From Oscillospiraceae bacterium (GTDB lineage Bacteria; Bacillota; Clostridia; Oscillospirales; Oscillospiraceae), in NCBI GenBank assembly GCA_009780235.1, contig WRAK01000001.1, forward strand, positions 1-64,000: 64,000 bases of DNA, given 5' to 3'. Shown here one piece after another: positions 25,950 to 35,186 of the stretch. Both the position numbers and the translations under genes were made by a program. Each line of letters opens with the position of its first letter. The stretch's first letter is position 1. The notes beneath the pieces were generated by a model. The model did no database searches, was not told where the DNA came from, and saw only the letters and a program-made list of their open reading frames with translations.

Positions 25950-26870
25950 ATGGATATCACCATCGTCCTGCGCCAAATGTTCATCCTCTTTTCTCTCATG
26001 TCCGTAGGCTTCACCCTGCGGAAACTCAAAATTCTCGACCAAAACAGCGACAAACTGCTCACACATTTGGTGCTCAGCGTCGTCCTGCCCGCGGCCATTC
26101 TCTTGGGTGTGACCGGGGCGTCCGGGGGCAGAGGGAATCTTTATTTGGCCTATGTCCTCGGTATCAGCCTGCTGGCTTTCGTCATCACGGGCGTGCTGGC
26201 ATGGACAGTCTCCCGTTTGATGGGGGCGAAAGAACGGACGGACAAGGGAGCCTTGGCCTCGATCGGCATGTTCGGCAATCTTGTCTACATGGGATTCCCG
26301 CTCATCCTGGGTCTCTTCGGCGCGGAGAACATGTTCTACGCCGTGCTCTTTAATTTCATCAGCAACATCTTTGCTTTCTCGCTCGGTATTCGTCTTCTCA
26401 CAGGGGCACAGGGGTCACTTTCGTTGAAACAGCTCGTCAACCCGCTCATGTGCACCTCCGTCTTTGCTATCCTCCTCTTCATGCTGAACGTCCGCATCCC
26501 GCCTCTCATCGAAGCACCGTTGAGCCACCTCGGCAACATGCTCACTCCCTTGGGGATGATACTCATCGGCTCGATACTCGGCGGGATGGAGGTCAAAGAA
26601 ATTTTCTTCGGCTGGCGAGTCTATGTATCCATCGGCATGAAGCTCTTGATTGCGCCCGTGGCGGTGTTTCTGGTGCTGTCCCGCTTCGTTGCGGACCCCG
26701 TGCTGCTCGGTATCCTCGTCGTCCTGTCCGCCATGCCCACCGCCCCGCGGACAATTATGCTCTGTATCCGTCACGGCGGGAATTACAAGATGATCAGCCA
26801 AGGGATTTTCATCGCAACGGTGTTGTCAATCCTGACAATTCCGTTGGTGATTCATGTGCTGGGGATTTAG
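25950..26870 (+). CDS. AEC-family (auxin efflux carrier-like) transporter
   Basis: This 306-aa protein has ten predicted membrane spans in two halves, as in AEC permeases (MDITIVLRQMFILFSLMSVG at the start; the C-terminal half begins near NPLMCTSVFAILLFML). Bacterial members export or import small organic anions such as malate. GGAGG lies five bases before the ATG at 25950. A longer reading frame runs upstream through repeats and has no ribosome site. A strong promoter and the leu T-box begin directly after its stop, so it is transcribed separately from the leucine operon. Confidence 0.85.
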   Translation: MDITIVLRQMFILFSLMSVGFTLRKLKILDQNSDKLLTHLVLSVVLPAAILLGVTGASGGRGNLYLAYVLGISLLAFVITGVLAWTVSRLMGAKERTDKGALASIGMFGNLVYMGFPLILGLFGAENMFYAVLFNFISNIFAFSLGIRLLTGAQGSLSLKQLVNPLMCTSVFAILLFMLNVRIPPLIEAPLSHLGNMLTPLGMILIGSILGGMEVKEIFFGWRVYVSIGMKLLIAPVAVFLVLSRFVADPVLLGILVVLSAMPTAPRTIMLCIRHGGNYKMISQGIFIATVLSILTIPLVIHVLGI

Positions 26871-26873
26871 CCC

Positions 26874-26902
26874 TTGACAATCCCGCAAAAATCCAGTATC
26901 CT
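26874..26902 (+). promoter_or_regulatory. Promoter of the leucine operon
   Basis: TTGACA (26874-26879) and TATCCT (26897-26902) are exactly 17 bases apart, starting three bases after the stop codon of the transporter gene. Transcription would begin near 26909. Confidence 0.8.
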
Positions 26903-26927
26903 AGAAACCACAACAAAACACAGCGCA

Positions 26928-27117
26928 CAATGATGGGAATATGCTGACCCCACATCCATTGCAGAGAGCGGCCGTTTGGTGCGAGGCCGTATGGAAGTGT
27001 CAGCGTCTCACCCCGGAGTGCAAACCGAACGAGTGGGCGTTAATTGACGTCAACAAGAGTGGTACCGCGGAAGCTTACGGCCTTCGTCTCTTGATTATAG
27101 GGGACGAAGGCTTTTTT
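26928..27117 (+). promoter_or_regulatory. T-box leader of the leucine operon, with a very short Stem I
   Basis: The T-box core AAGAGTGGTACCGCGG lies at 27055-27070. The terminator is GCCTTCGTC (27080-27088) pairing with GACGAAGGC (27103-27111), then six T. The typical AGAGAGCGGCCG...GGCCG helix (26964-26989) is present. The only candidate for Stem I is CAATG-ATGGG (26928-26937) pairing with CCC-CAT-CATTG (26949-26961). Its terminal loop AATATGCTGA includes CUG, a leucine codon. Uncharged tRNA-Leu should favour antitermination. The specifier choice is inference. Confidence 0.88.
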
Positions 27118-27123
27118 GTTCCC

Positions 27124-27236
27124 CGTAGGGGCGGCTCCATGTGGCCGCCCTGCAAAACGCCGGGCGGCCACGCGGGGCCGCCCCTACGGGGTGTTTAGAA
27201 ATCCGGCTACGCCGGGTTTCTAAACACCCCCCACAA
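27124..27236. repeat. Family A palindrome plus GGGGTGTTTAGAAA palindrome before leuA
   Basis: GTAGGGGCGGC (27125) mirrors GGCCGCCCCTAC (27176-27187). It runs directly into GGGGTGTTTAGAAATCCGGC (27189-27208), whose arm is mirrored by GCCGGGTTTCTAAACACCCC (27211-27230). Confidence 0.8.
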
Positions 27237-27244
27237 GGGAAAGG

Positions 27245-28930
27245 ATGGTTGACATGAAACGCACACACAAATACAAACCTCTCTACTACATGCCGCCGGG
27301 GACGCACACGGACTGGGTGGCGCAGGAGCGGCTGACTCGTGCGCCGATTTGGTGCAGCGTTGACCTGCGGGACGGGAATCAGTCGCTCATCACGCCTATG
27401 AGTTTGGAAGAGAAACTGGCGTATTACAAGTTCCTGCTCCAAATCGGGTTCAAGGAGATTGAGGTCGGCTTCCCCGCCGCGTCGGAGACAGAGTACGCCT
27501 TTTTGCGCACCTTGATTGACGACAATCTCATCCCGGATGACGTGACCATCCAAGTGCTCACACAGTCACGGGCGCATATCATCGAAAAGACCTTTGCGGC
27601 CGTCCGAGGCGCGAAGCGGGTGATTGTCCACCTCTACAACTCCACCTCTTACGCCCAGCGGCAACAGGTGTTTCGGCTCTCCGAGGACGAAATCGTCGCC
27701 ATCGCCGAAGAGGGCGCACGGCAGTTCAATCGGCTCGCATCGGAGATGCCGGAGACGCAGTTTGCATTCGAATACTCCCCCGAGAGCTTCACAGGCACAG
27801 AGCCGGAGTTTGCCCTGCGGATTTGCAACGCCGTCATCGACATCTGGCGGCCCTCGCCCGCACGTCCTGTCATCATCAACCTCCCCGCTACAGTAGAGGC
27901 GTCCATGCCCCACGTCTACGCCCAGCAGATTGCCTACATGAGCGGGAACCTGCACCATAGAGAGCACGTCATCGTCTCCCTCCACCCGCACAACGACAGG
28001 GGAACGGGCGTAGCGGCGGCGGAGTTGGGCCTTTTAGCCGGGGGCGACCGCATCGAAGGCACCCTCTTCGGTAACGGTGAGCGTACAGGAAACGTGGACA
28101 TCGTCACCCTCGCCCTCAACCTCTACACCCACGGCGTAGACCCGGAGCTCGACCTCGCCGACATGCCCCGCATCGTGCAGACCTTCGAGGAGGCCACAGG
28201 CCTGCCCGTCGGCCCCCGGCACCCCTACGCCGGGGAGCTGGTTTTCGCCGCGTTCTCAGGCTCGCACCAAGACGCCATCGCCAAGGGGATGCAATACCGC
28301 AAAGAACAGGCGGAATCGCATTGGACGGTGCCCTACCTCCCTCTCGACCCCGGCGATGTGAACCGGGAATACGAGACCGATGTCATCCGCATCAACAGCC
28401 AATCCGGCAAGGGCGGCATCTCCTACATCTTGGAGCAGCATTTCGGCTACCATCTCCCGAAAGAACTGCGGCAAGAGGTGGGCTACTTCATCAAAGACAT
28501 CTCCGACCGCGCCCACAAAGAACTCGCCCCGCAGGAGATTTTGGACGCATTCACAAAGGGCTACGTCAACGTCGCCACTCCCGTCTCCTTCGTCAGCGCA
28601 GACTGGCGGCGTGACGGAGAACAGACCATCGCCGACCTCATACTGGAAATCAAAGGCGAACGCTATCAGCTTATCGGCACGGGCAACGGCTCCTTAGACG
28701 CTGTCAGCTCCGCCCTCAGAAAAGCCCACCCCGAACTCGAATTCCGCTTCGACGACTACACCCAACACGCCCTGGAGGGCGAATCCGACGCCCGCGCCGC
28801 CGCCTACGTGAAAATATCCGATGCCACAGGCAAACCCTTCTGGGGCGTAGGCGTACATCACGATATTACCACGGCTTCGGTGTTGGCGCTGATTTCGGCC
28901 GTGAATCGGGAGTTGGAAACGTATTTTTGA
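27245..28930 (+). CDS. leuA: 2-isopropylmalate synthase
   Basis: This 561-aa enzyme condenses 2-oxoisovalerate with acetyl-CoA, the first committed step to leucine. The catalytic TIM barrel begins with WCSVDLRDGNQSLITPM (residues about 36-52), has the metal histidines in SLHPHNDRGTGVAAAELGL (about 243-261), and is followed by the LeuA dimer/regulatory domain that gives leucine feedback. Its length and the YKPLYYMPPGTHTDWV start place it in the longer E. coli-unlike LeuA subgroup. Starts at 27245 or 27254 are both possible (AAGGGAAAGG upstream). It is first in the operon behind the T-box. Confidence 0.95.
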   Translation: MVDMKRTHKYKPLYYMPPGTHTDWVAQERLTRAPIWCSVDLRDGNQSLITPMSLEEKLAYYKFLLQIGFKEIEVGFPAASETEYAFLRTLIDDNLIPDDVTIQVLTQSRAHIIEKTFAAVRGAKRVIVHLYNSTSYAQRQQVFRLSEDEIVAIAEEGARQFNRLASEMPETQFAFEYSPESFTGTEPEFALRICNAVIDIWRPSPARPVIINLPATVEASMPHVYAQQIAYMSGNLHHREHVIVSLHPHNDRGTGVAAAELGLLAGGDRIEGTLFGNGERTGNVDIVTLALNLYTHGVDPELDLADMPRIVQTFEEATGLPVGPRHPYAGELVFAAFSGSHQDAIAKGMQYRKEQAESHWTVPYLPLDPGDVNREYETDVIRINSQSGKGGISYILEQHFGYHLPKELRQEVGYFIKDISDRAHKELAPQEILDAFTKGYVNVATPVSFVSADWRRDGEQTIADLILEIKGERYQLIGTGNGSLDAVSSALRKAHPELEFRFDDYTQHALEGESDARAAAYVKISDATGKPFWGVGVHHDITTASVLALISAVNRELETYF

Positions 28931-28931
28931 T

Positions 28932-29016
28932 TTGTAGGGGCGGCCATTGGCCGTCCGGCCCTTTCACTTTCACCAAACCCTAAAACGAGCGGACGGCCAA
29001 TGGCCGCCCCCTACAA
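28932..29016. repeat. Family A palindromic element between leuA and leuC
   Basis: TTGTAGGGGCGGCCATTGGC (28932-28951) mirrors GCCAATGGCCGCCCCCTACA (28996-29015). It starts two bases after the leuA stop. The leuC ribosome site AAGGAGG (29015-29021) overlaps its last bases. Confidence 0.9.
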
Positions 29017-29031
29017 GGAGGAACCAAAATC

Positions 29032-30291
29032 ATGCCAATGACAATGACCCAAAAAATCCTGGCCGCACACGCCGGACTGCCCGAAGTACGCTCCGGGCAA
29101 CTCATTAGGGCGAAACTCGACCTCGTACTCGGCAACGACATCACCTCCCCCGTGGCCATACGGGAGTTCTACGGAGCGGGCTTCGACAGCGTGTTCGACC
29201 CGACCAAAATCGCTATGGTCATGGATCACTTCACGCCCAACAAGGACATCAAGGCCGCCGAGCAATGCAAGACCTGCCGGGAGTTTGCAAAGAAGTTCAA
29301 GCTCAAACACTTCTACGACGTCGGCCCCATGGGCATAGAACATGCCCTTTTGCCAGAACTCGGCCTCGTGGCGGCGGGGGAGTGTATCATCGGTGCCGAC
29401 TCTCACACCTGCACCTATGGTGCGCTCGGCGCGTTCTCCACAGGCGTAGGCTCCACCGACATGGCCGCAGGGATGGTCACGGGTGAGGCTTGGTTCAAAG
29501 TCCCCGAGGCAATTCAGGTGCGGCTCACGGGTAAGCTCAGACCCATGGTGTCCGGCAAGGACGTGATTCTCCGCCTCATCGGCCTCATCGGCGTGGACGG
29601 CGCGCTTTATCAAAGCCTCGAATACACGGGTGACGGCGTGGCGACGCTCACGATGGACGACAGGCTCTGTATCGCCAATATGAGCATCGAAGCGGGAGCC
29701 AAAAACGGCATCTTCCCCGTAGATGCGGTCACCGAGGCCTACATGCAAGGCCGTGTAGACCGCCCCTACACCGCCTACGCGCCCGACCCCGACGCCGAAT
29801 ACGTCCGTACTGTGGATATTGACCTCTCGACCCTCGAACCCACCGTGGCTTTCCCGCATCTGCCGGAGAACACACGGGAAATCGGGGACGCGGGCGAGGT
29901 AGCCATTCAACAAGTCGTCATCGGCTCCTGCACCAACGGTTGGCTGAGTGACATGGCGGTAGCGGCGGAGATTCTGGCGGGGCGGAAAGTCCACCCGGAC
30001 GTGCGCTGTATCGTCATCCCCGGCACACAGCAAATTTACCTTGACTGTATCGAGCGGGGTTACGTGAAAACCTTCGTCGAGGCCGGGTGCGCTGTCTCCA
30101 CGCCCACCTGCGGCCCCTGCCTCGGCGGCCACATGGGCGTTTTAGCCGCCGGAGAACGCTGCGTGGCGACCACAAACCGCAACTTCGTGGGACGTATGGG
30201 ACACGTGGATTCCGAGGTGTATCTCGCAAGCGCACAAGTGGCGGCGGCGTCCGCGATCACGGGTAAAATCACCGACCCCCGCACCCTGTAG
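29032..30291 (+). CDS. leuC: 3-isopropylmalate dehydratase large subunit
   Basis: This 419-aa aconitase-family subunit isomerises 2- to 3-isopropylmalate with LeuD. The iron-sulfur cysteines are visible in IGSCTNG (near residue 302) and in CGPCLGGH (near 360), and [12 protein letters not shown] (about 123-134) is the family signature. It is of the shorter archaeal/Clostridial type. Three in-frame ATG codons lie at the start; the first is taken, ten bases after AAGGAGG. The TAG stop at 30289-30291 lies in a family A repeat that fills the gap to leuD. Confidence 0.95.
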   Translation: MPMTMTQKILAAHAGLPEVRSGQLIRAKLDLVLGNDITSPVAIREFYGAGFDSVFDPTKIAMVMDHFTPNKDIKAAEQCKTCREFAKKFKLKHFYDVGPMGIEHALLPELGLVAAGECIIGADSHTCTYGALGAFSTGVGSTDMAAGMVTGEAWFKVPEAIQVRLTGKLRPMVSGKDVILRLIGLIGVDGALYQSLEYTGDGVATLTMDDRLCIANMSIEAGAKNGIFPVDAVTEAYMQGRVDRPYTAYAPDPDAEYVRTVDIDLSTLEPTVAFPHLPENTREIGDAGEVAIQQVVIGSCTNGWLSDMAVAAEILAGRKVHPDVRCIVIPGTQQIYLDCIERGYVKTFVEAGCAVSTPTCGPCLGGHMGVLAAGERCVATTNRNFVGRMGHVDSEVYLASAQVAAASAITGKITDPRTL

Positions 30292-30360
30292 GGGGCGATG
30301 CCCACATCGCCCCGCCGTTTCTCACGATACACACGGGCCGATGTGGGTACTGGCCCCTAC
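30285..30360. repeat. Family A element between leuC and leuD
   Basis: CTGTAGGGGGCGATGCCCAC (30286-30305) mirrors a diverged GATGTGGGTACTGGCCCCTA (30339-30358). The leuC stop codon TAG is part of its left end. Confidence 0.75.
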
Positions 30361-30389
30361 CCAATAAACAACCAGAAAGGCGTGAAAAC

Positions 30390-30881
30390 ATGAACGCAAA
30401 AGGCATCACACACAAATACGGCGACAACGTAGACACCGACGTCATCATCCCCGCCCGTTACCTCAACATCGCCGACAAAAAAGAACTCGCCGCCCATTGC
30501 ATGGAGGACATCGACCCCGGCTTCGTGGCGGCGGTGAGGCCCGGTGACATCATGGTCGGCGGTCAAAACTTCGGCTGCGGATCCTCACGGGAACACGCGC
30601 CCATGGTGATACTCGAATCCGGTATCTCCTGCGTCATCGCAAAGACCTTTGCGCGGATTTTCTACCGCAACGCCATCAACATCGGCCTCCCGATTCTCGA
30701 ATGCCCCGCGGCAAGCGAACAAATCGCCGCGGGGGACGAAGTGGCCGTGGACTTCGACACGGGCATCATCACGAACCTGACGAAAAACGAGACCTACACA
30801 GCCGAACCATTCCCGGCGTTCATCAAAGAAATCATCGAAGCCGGGGGATTGCTGGCGTCGATTAAGAAACGGCAGACGTAG
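30390..30881 (+). CDS. leuD: 3-isopropylmalate dehydratase small subunit
   Basis: This 163-aa subunit pairs with LeuC. It has the swivel-domain features [18 protein letters not shown] (residues 10-27) and [12 protein letters not shown] (about 57-68), and matches the short LeuD form that goes with this LeuC type. GAAAGG lies nine bases before the ATG. It lies between leuC and leuB in one operon. Confidence 0.96.
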   Translation: MNAKGITHKYGDNVDTDVIIPARYLNIADKKELAAHCMEDIDPGFVAAVRPGDIMVGGQNFGCGSSREHAPMVILESGISCVIAKTFARIFYRNAINIGLPILECPAASEQIAAGDEVAVDFDTGIITNLTKNETYTAEPFPAFIKEIIEAGGLLASIKKRQT

Positions 30882-30960
30882 ACCCTTGCCCTAATTCCCC
30901 TCCAAGGAGGGGAATTTGTAGACATCGATCCCTACACCACCAACAACGGAGGAACACCAC

Positions 30961-32037
30961 ATGCAATACAAACTCGCAGTCATCCCCGGAGACGGCATCG
31001 GCCCCGAGGTCATGGAACAGGCAAAACGCACCTTGGACAGCATCGGCACCCGCTTCGGCCACAGCTTCACCTACGAAACCCTGCTCGCCGGCGGATGCGC
31101 CATCGACAAAACAGGCGGCTGTCTCCCCGCTGAGACCGTCACCGCCTGCAAAGAAGCAGACACTGTGCTCCTCGGCGCAATCGGCGGCTGGAAATGGGAC
31201 ACGCTGCCGGGCAATGAGCGGCCGGAACAGGCTCTATTGGGCTTGCGCAAAGAACTCAAACTCTTCGCCAACATCCGCCCAGCGATTTTATTCGAGGAAC
31301 TCATCGACGCCTGTCCTCTGCGTCCCGAAATCATAGCGGGCGGGTTGGACATCGTCGTCGTCCGCGAACTCACGGGCGGCATCTACTTCGGCGAAAAGGG
31401 CTACAAAGACACGCCCCTCGGCCGCGCCGCCTATGACGTGGAACAGTACGCCGAGGAGGAAGTCCGCCGCATCGCCCGTGTGGCCTTCGACATGGCGATG
31501 AAGCGGAATAAGCAGGTCACGAGCGTGGACAAGGCGAACGTCCTCGAAAGCTCTCGCCTCTGGCGCAAAATAGTCATCGAGGTGGCAGCGGAATACCCCG
31601 AGGTCACGCTGAACCATCTCTACATCGACAACGCCACCATGCAACTCGTCGCCGCGCCGCGGCAGTTTGACGTGATTCTCACAGGCAATATGTTCGGCGA
31701 CATCCTCTCGGACGAGGCCAGTATGATTACGGGCTCCATCGGCATGCTCCCCTCGGCGAGCCTTACGGCGGGCAACTTCGGCCTCTACGAACCCGTCCAC
31801 GGCTCCGCGCCGGACATTGCGGGGCAAGACAAGGCAAATCCCATGGCGATGATTCTCTCCGTGGCCATGATGCTCCGCTACACCTTCGGGCTGACGGCGG
31901 AGGCCGATGCAGTCGAGATGGCCGTGCGGCAAGTGCTGCAAAAAGGTTACCGCACCCCGGATTTGTATCGGGGAGAGGACGGGCTCACCTTAGTCGGGAC
32001 GAGAGAGGTCGGGCGATTGATTGCGGAAGAGATATAA
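30961..32037 (+). CDS. leuB: 3-isopropylmalate dehydrogenase
   Basis: This 358-aa NAD-dependent enzyme oxidises and decarboxylates 3-isopropylmalate to 2-oxoisocaproate. Conserved features are IPGDGIGPEVM (residues 8-18), RELTGGIYFGEKG (about 135-147) and NMFGDILSDEASMITGSIGM (about 243-262). CGGAGG precedes the ATG. It is the last gene of the leucine operon and ends at a strong bidirectional terminator. Confidence 0.97.
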   Translation: MQYKLAVIPGDGIGPEVMEQAKRTLDSIGTRFGHSFTYETLLAGGCAIDKTGGCLPAETVTACKEADTVLLGAIGGWKWDTLPGNERPEQALLGLRKELKLFANIRPAILFEELIDACPLRPEIIAGGLDIVVVRELTGGIYFGEKGYKDTPLGRAAYDVEQYAEEEVRRIARVAFDMAMKRNKQVTSVDKANVLESSRLWRKIVIEVAAEYPEVTLNHLYIDNATMQLVAAPRQFDVILTGNMFGDILSDEASMITGSIGMLPSASLTAGNFGLYEPVHGSAPDIAGQDKANPMAMILSVAMMLRYTFGLTAEADAVEMAVRQVLQKGYRTPDLYRGEDGLTLVGTREVGRLIAEEI

Positions 32038-32040
32038 AAA

Positions 32041-32077
32041 AATCGGGACTGACAAAAACGTCAGTCCCGATTTTTTT
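32041..32077. terminator. Bidirectional terminator between leuB and RCC1/SLH gene
   Basis: AATCGGGACTGAC (32041-32053) pairs with GTCAGTCCCGATT (32060-32072), with A and T runs on either side. It serves both convergent genes. Confidence 0.93.
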
Positions 32078-32079
32078 AT

Positions 32080-35028
32080 TTATTGCTGTGTTGTGATATA
32101 GAACCCGGTGTCTTTTAACTCATAGGAAAATCCTAATAACTCACAAAGTTGGCTTGCCGATACGAACAGTCTTCCGTCTATCATTCTTGGGGGGACATTG
32201 GAAGACACCAGCCACAGTCCCCATGCCCACGGATGATTCCCATCCGTGACCCAACTATGGAATTGCATCCACAAATCTGAGCCTTCGATAATGGAAAAGG
32301 AGAATACAACAAATCCGCCTGGAAAGTCTCCTTCTGCTTCTGCATAGGTTGTTCTGAAAATAAAATCAACAACAGCTCCCTCTCCGGCTGCCATCCAACT
32401 TTGTTCTTCTTCTGTTGCACGGCGAATGCCCAATGCGGCGACAAGTTTTTCCGCATCCACCATGACATCACCGGCAACTTCCCGAATCAGCATATCACTA
32501 ATATCGTAGAACGATACAGTATGCGTGATGCGCTCTAATGCTCCCAAATCGGCTGCTTTGCCGTCAATATGCACGGTAAAAGGGGAGGGCTGTGTTGTAA
32601 TATAGAAGCCGGTGTCCCGCAATTCATGTTGAAAACCTAAAAGCTCACTAAGATGTCTCGCAGATACGAATAGTCTTCCGTCTATCATTCTTGGCGTAAT
32701 GTTGCTGGAAACAAAAACCGTACTTACTGTGTCCCATTCAAGGCCGTTCCAGTTTGCGTCATAGCGAATACTGTTCAAGGCCAAAAAATTCCAACCTTCG
32801 GCGATGTCAAAGTATTCTATATAGTACCCTCCGCCATCCTGCGGGATTACCTTTGATACAAAGCTACCCAAATTAAAAGTAGATGCACCGGAATTCATCA
32901 TGCTTTGTTCGTCCTCTGTCGCAAGACGAATGCCCAATGCGGCGACAAGTTTTTCCGCATCAACCATGATATCTCCAAAAGCTTCTCTATAAATCGGGCC
33001 GTCATGTTCGTTTTGGAATGATACGTTTTCTGTGATGTGTTTCACCGCCCCCACATCGACTGCATTGCCGTCAATGTACAAGGCGGCAGGCTCCGGCGCA
33101 AGCGGCAAGTCCGCGTTATCAAACCGCACCACCATAGTAGCCGCCTCCACACGAAGCGGCACATCACTTGGCCTGAATCCGTGCCCATCGCCCAAGATAA
33201 TCTCGTGATAATTCGCCCAGCGAACCGCATCCACAGCCCACCAAGAAATCGAAGCATTGTCAACAAACGGCCATTGCGCCCCGCCGCCTGCGGGGCTTCT
33301 CGTGTCATAGCCTTGCCACGCCGCAAAGTTCCGCAGAATTACGGCGAATTGCTCCCGCGTAATCGGCTGCCCCGGCCCGAACGTGCCGTCGGCGTGGCCG
33401 TTCATGATGTTGTTCTCCGATGCCCAGTAAATGACAGGGGAGTACCATGCGGCTACGGGTACGTCGGGGAAAGGATTGGCCGCCGGACGCGGCAACGCAC
33501 CCCATGCGCCGACCCCGGCTTTGTTAGCGAGGATTTGCGCCGCCTGCGCGCGGGTGAGGTGGCCGTAGGGCGCGAACGTGCCGTCGGGGTTGCCGTTCAT
33601 GAAGCCGGATTCGTGGGCGTCGAGGACGAATTGGCGGCCCCAGTGATCTGCGCGGACGTCGGGAAAGAGGGAGAAGAGATTCAGGTGTCCTACGCCGCCC
33701 GACCCCAGGACTTGTACGGGTGTGGTACGATAGTTGTGATAATGACCCCATTCATCATAGTAGCCTGCACCATCACAGCCGAGTACGCCGTTCCAATTTG
33801 ACCCCCAAGACCAAACGGAACCGTCGTTTCTGAGCGCAACGGTATGCTCCCCGCCGGCTGAAATCATTGTCGCATTGGTAAGCCCCTGCACCTGTACAGG
33901 CGTGGTGCGGGAAGGCTCAATGCCGACAACGCCTGTGCCTCCTGTACCATCACCTAGTTGGCCGCTTCCATTTGCGCCCCAAGTCCAAGCAACGCCGTCA
34001 TTTCTTAGCACTACAGTATGCCGCCCGCCCGCCGAAATTGCAGTTATATTGGAGAGTCCCGGTACTTGCACAGGTGTAGAGCGAGAGAACGTTGCATCAT
34101 CGTCCCAACCACCGGTACCATCGCCCAGTTGGCCAACCCCGTTTGCACCCCAAGCCCAGACCGTACCATCATTTCGTAAGGCCATAGTGTGGCCGCCGCC
34201 CGCCGAAATCGCTGCTACATTGTCGAGACCCACAACCTGAACAGGGACAGTATGGAGAAAATCATCCCAACCACCGACTCCATTGCCCAGTTGGCCATCA
34301 AAGTTTGAACCCCAAGCCCAGACCGTGCCGTCTGCCCTTAAAGCTACGGTATGGAGACCGCCCGCTGAAATCGCTGTTATGTTAGTAAGGTTTGACACCT
34401 GCATAGGGGTGGTGCGGAAAGCGTCATGGTTTTGGTTCCATTCGATAACACCAATGCCCAATTGTCCGCTCGAATTAGCTCCCCAAGCCCAAACTGTGCC
34501 GTCCGCTCTTAATGCGACAGTATGCTCTGCGCCTGCCGAAACAGCTGTCACATTGGAGAAATTCGGCACCTGTACGGGGGCGGCGCGATAGGCATTGCTT
34601 TCATTTTCCCAATTGTCTGCCCAAGCTGTTCCGATGCCTAATTGACCCCGTATGTTGGAACCCCAAGTCCAAACAGTACCGTCGCCTCTCAATGCTACAT
34701 TATGCGCCGGAAGACTTGCCATAGCCATATGCGGCGTTTGCGCCGCTGCAACTGCGGTCACATTGGTGAGACCCGGCACCTGCACAGGAGTGATACTGTA
34801 ATTATCAACGTCCCAGCCGCCACCTGTGCCGTCACCAAGCTGGCCAATAGAATTATCCCCCCAAGCCCAAACCGTTCCATCGCTTCTGAGACCGAGAGTA
34901 TGACCTGCCCCCGCCGAAATCATGGGCGTTGTGGTTACCTCCCCACTCGCCCCAACCATCGGCGCAAGCCCAAATACCAAACACACCACCAAAACCAAAC
35001 AAAGCACCCGCCTCAAAGTCCCTTTCAT
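32080..35028 (-). CDS. Secreted RCC1-repeat/SLH protein with two copper-amine-oxidase-like domains
   Basis: This 982-aa surface protein has a signal peptide (about 1-28, ending MVGASG) and seven or more RCC1-type repeats of about 50 residues (about 35-440; each has HTVALR.DGTVWAWG.N..GQLG). Three SLH domains follow (about 455-640: FPDVRADHWGRQFV, FAPYGHLTRAQAA, ITREQFAVILRNFA). Then come two tandem copies of a stalk-like domain (about 650-825 and 830-982). Each copy ends RLFVSA..L.ELLGF and then TGFYITTQ. The SLH part should anchor it to the wall and the propeller should bind a partner. AGGAGGG precedes the ATG at 35028, and six bases upstream is a weaker ATG. The partner is unknown. Confidence 0.88.
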   Translation of the reverse strand: MKGTLRRVLCLVLVVCLVFGLAPMVGASGEVTTTPMISAGAGHTLGLRSDGTVWAWGDNSIGQLGDGTGGGWDVDNYSITPVQVPGLTNVTAVAAAQTPHMAMASLPAHNVALRGDGTVWTWGSNIRGQLGIGTAWADNWENESNAYRAAPVQVPNFSNVTAVSAGAEHTVALRADGTVWAWGANSSGQLGIGVIEWNQNHDAFRTTPMQVSNLTNITAISAGGLHTVALRADGTVWAWGSNFDGQLGNGVGGWDDFLHTVPVQVVGLDNVAAISAGGGHTMALRNDGTVWAWGANGVGQLGDGTGGWDDDATFSRSTPVQVPGLSNITAISAGGRHTVVLRNDGVAWTWGANGSGQLGDGTGGTGVVGIEPSRTTPVQVQGLTNATMISAGGEHTVALRNDGSVWSWGSNWNGVLGCDGAGYYDEWGHYHNYRTTPVQVLGSGGVGHLNLFSLFPDVRADHWGRQFVLDAHESGFMNGNPDGTFAPYGHLTRAQAAQILANKAGVGAWGALPRPAANPFPDVPVAAWYSPVIYWASENNIMNGHADGTFGPGQPITREQFAVILRNFAAWQGYDTRSPAGGGAQWPFVDNASISWWAVDAVRWANYHEIILGDGHGFRPSDVPLRVEAATMVVRFDNADLPLAPEPAALYIDGNAVDVGAVKHITENVSFQNEHDGPIYREAFGDIMVDAEKLVAALGIRLATEDEQSMMNSGASTFNLGSFVSKVIPQDGGGYYIEYFDIAEGWNFLALNSIRYDANWNGLEWDTVSTVFVSSNITPRMIDGRLFVSARHLSELLGFQHELRDTGFYITTQPSPFTVHIDGKAADLGALERITHTVSFYDISDMLIREVAGDVMVDAEKLVAALGIRRATEEEQSWMAAGEGAVVDFIFRTTYAEAEGDFPGGFVVFSFSIIEGSDLWMQFHSWVTDGNHPWAWGLWLVSSNVPPRMIDGRLFVSASQLCELLGFSYELKDTGFYITTQQ

Positions 35029-35186
35029 AACCAAACCCTCCTATAGTATAAAGATATCCTCATCATACCAAAAACACCTCCAAAACACAACAAAAACATT
35101 TGCTTTCCGACCGGAAATGTGCTACCCTAAACAACTGTAGGGGCGGCCAATGGCCGCCCGCAGTCCGAACACCCAAGGAGGCTCTC

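Noticed and set aside
35029-35060. TATACT next to the start of the 32-35 kb RCC1/SLH gene as a promoter
   Set aside because: It lies only three bases from the ribosome binding site, leaving no room for a leader, and has no -35.
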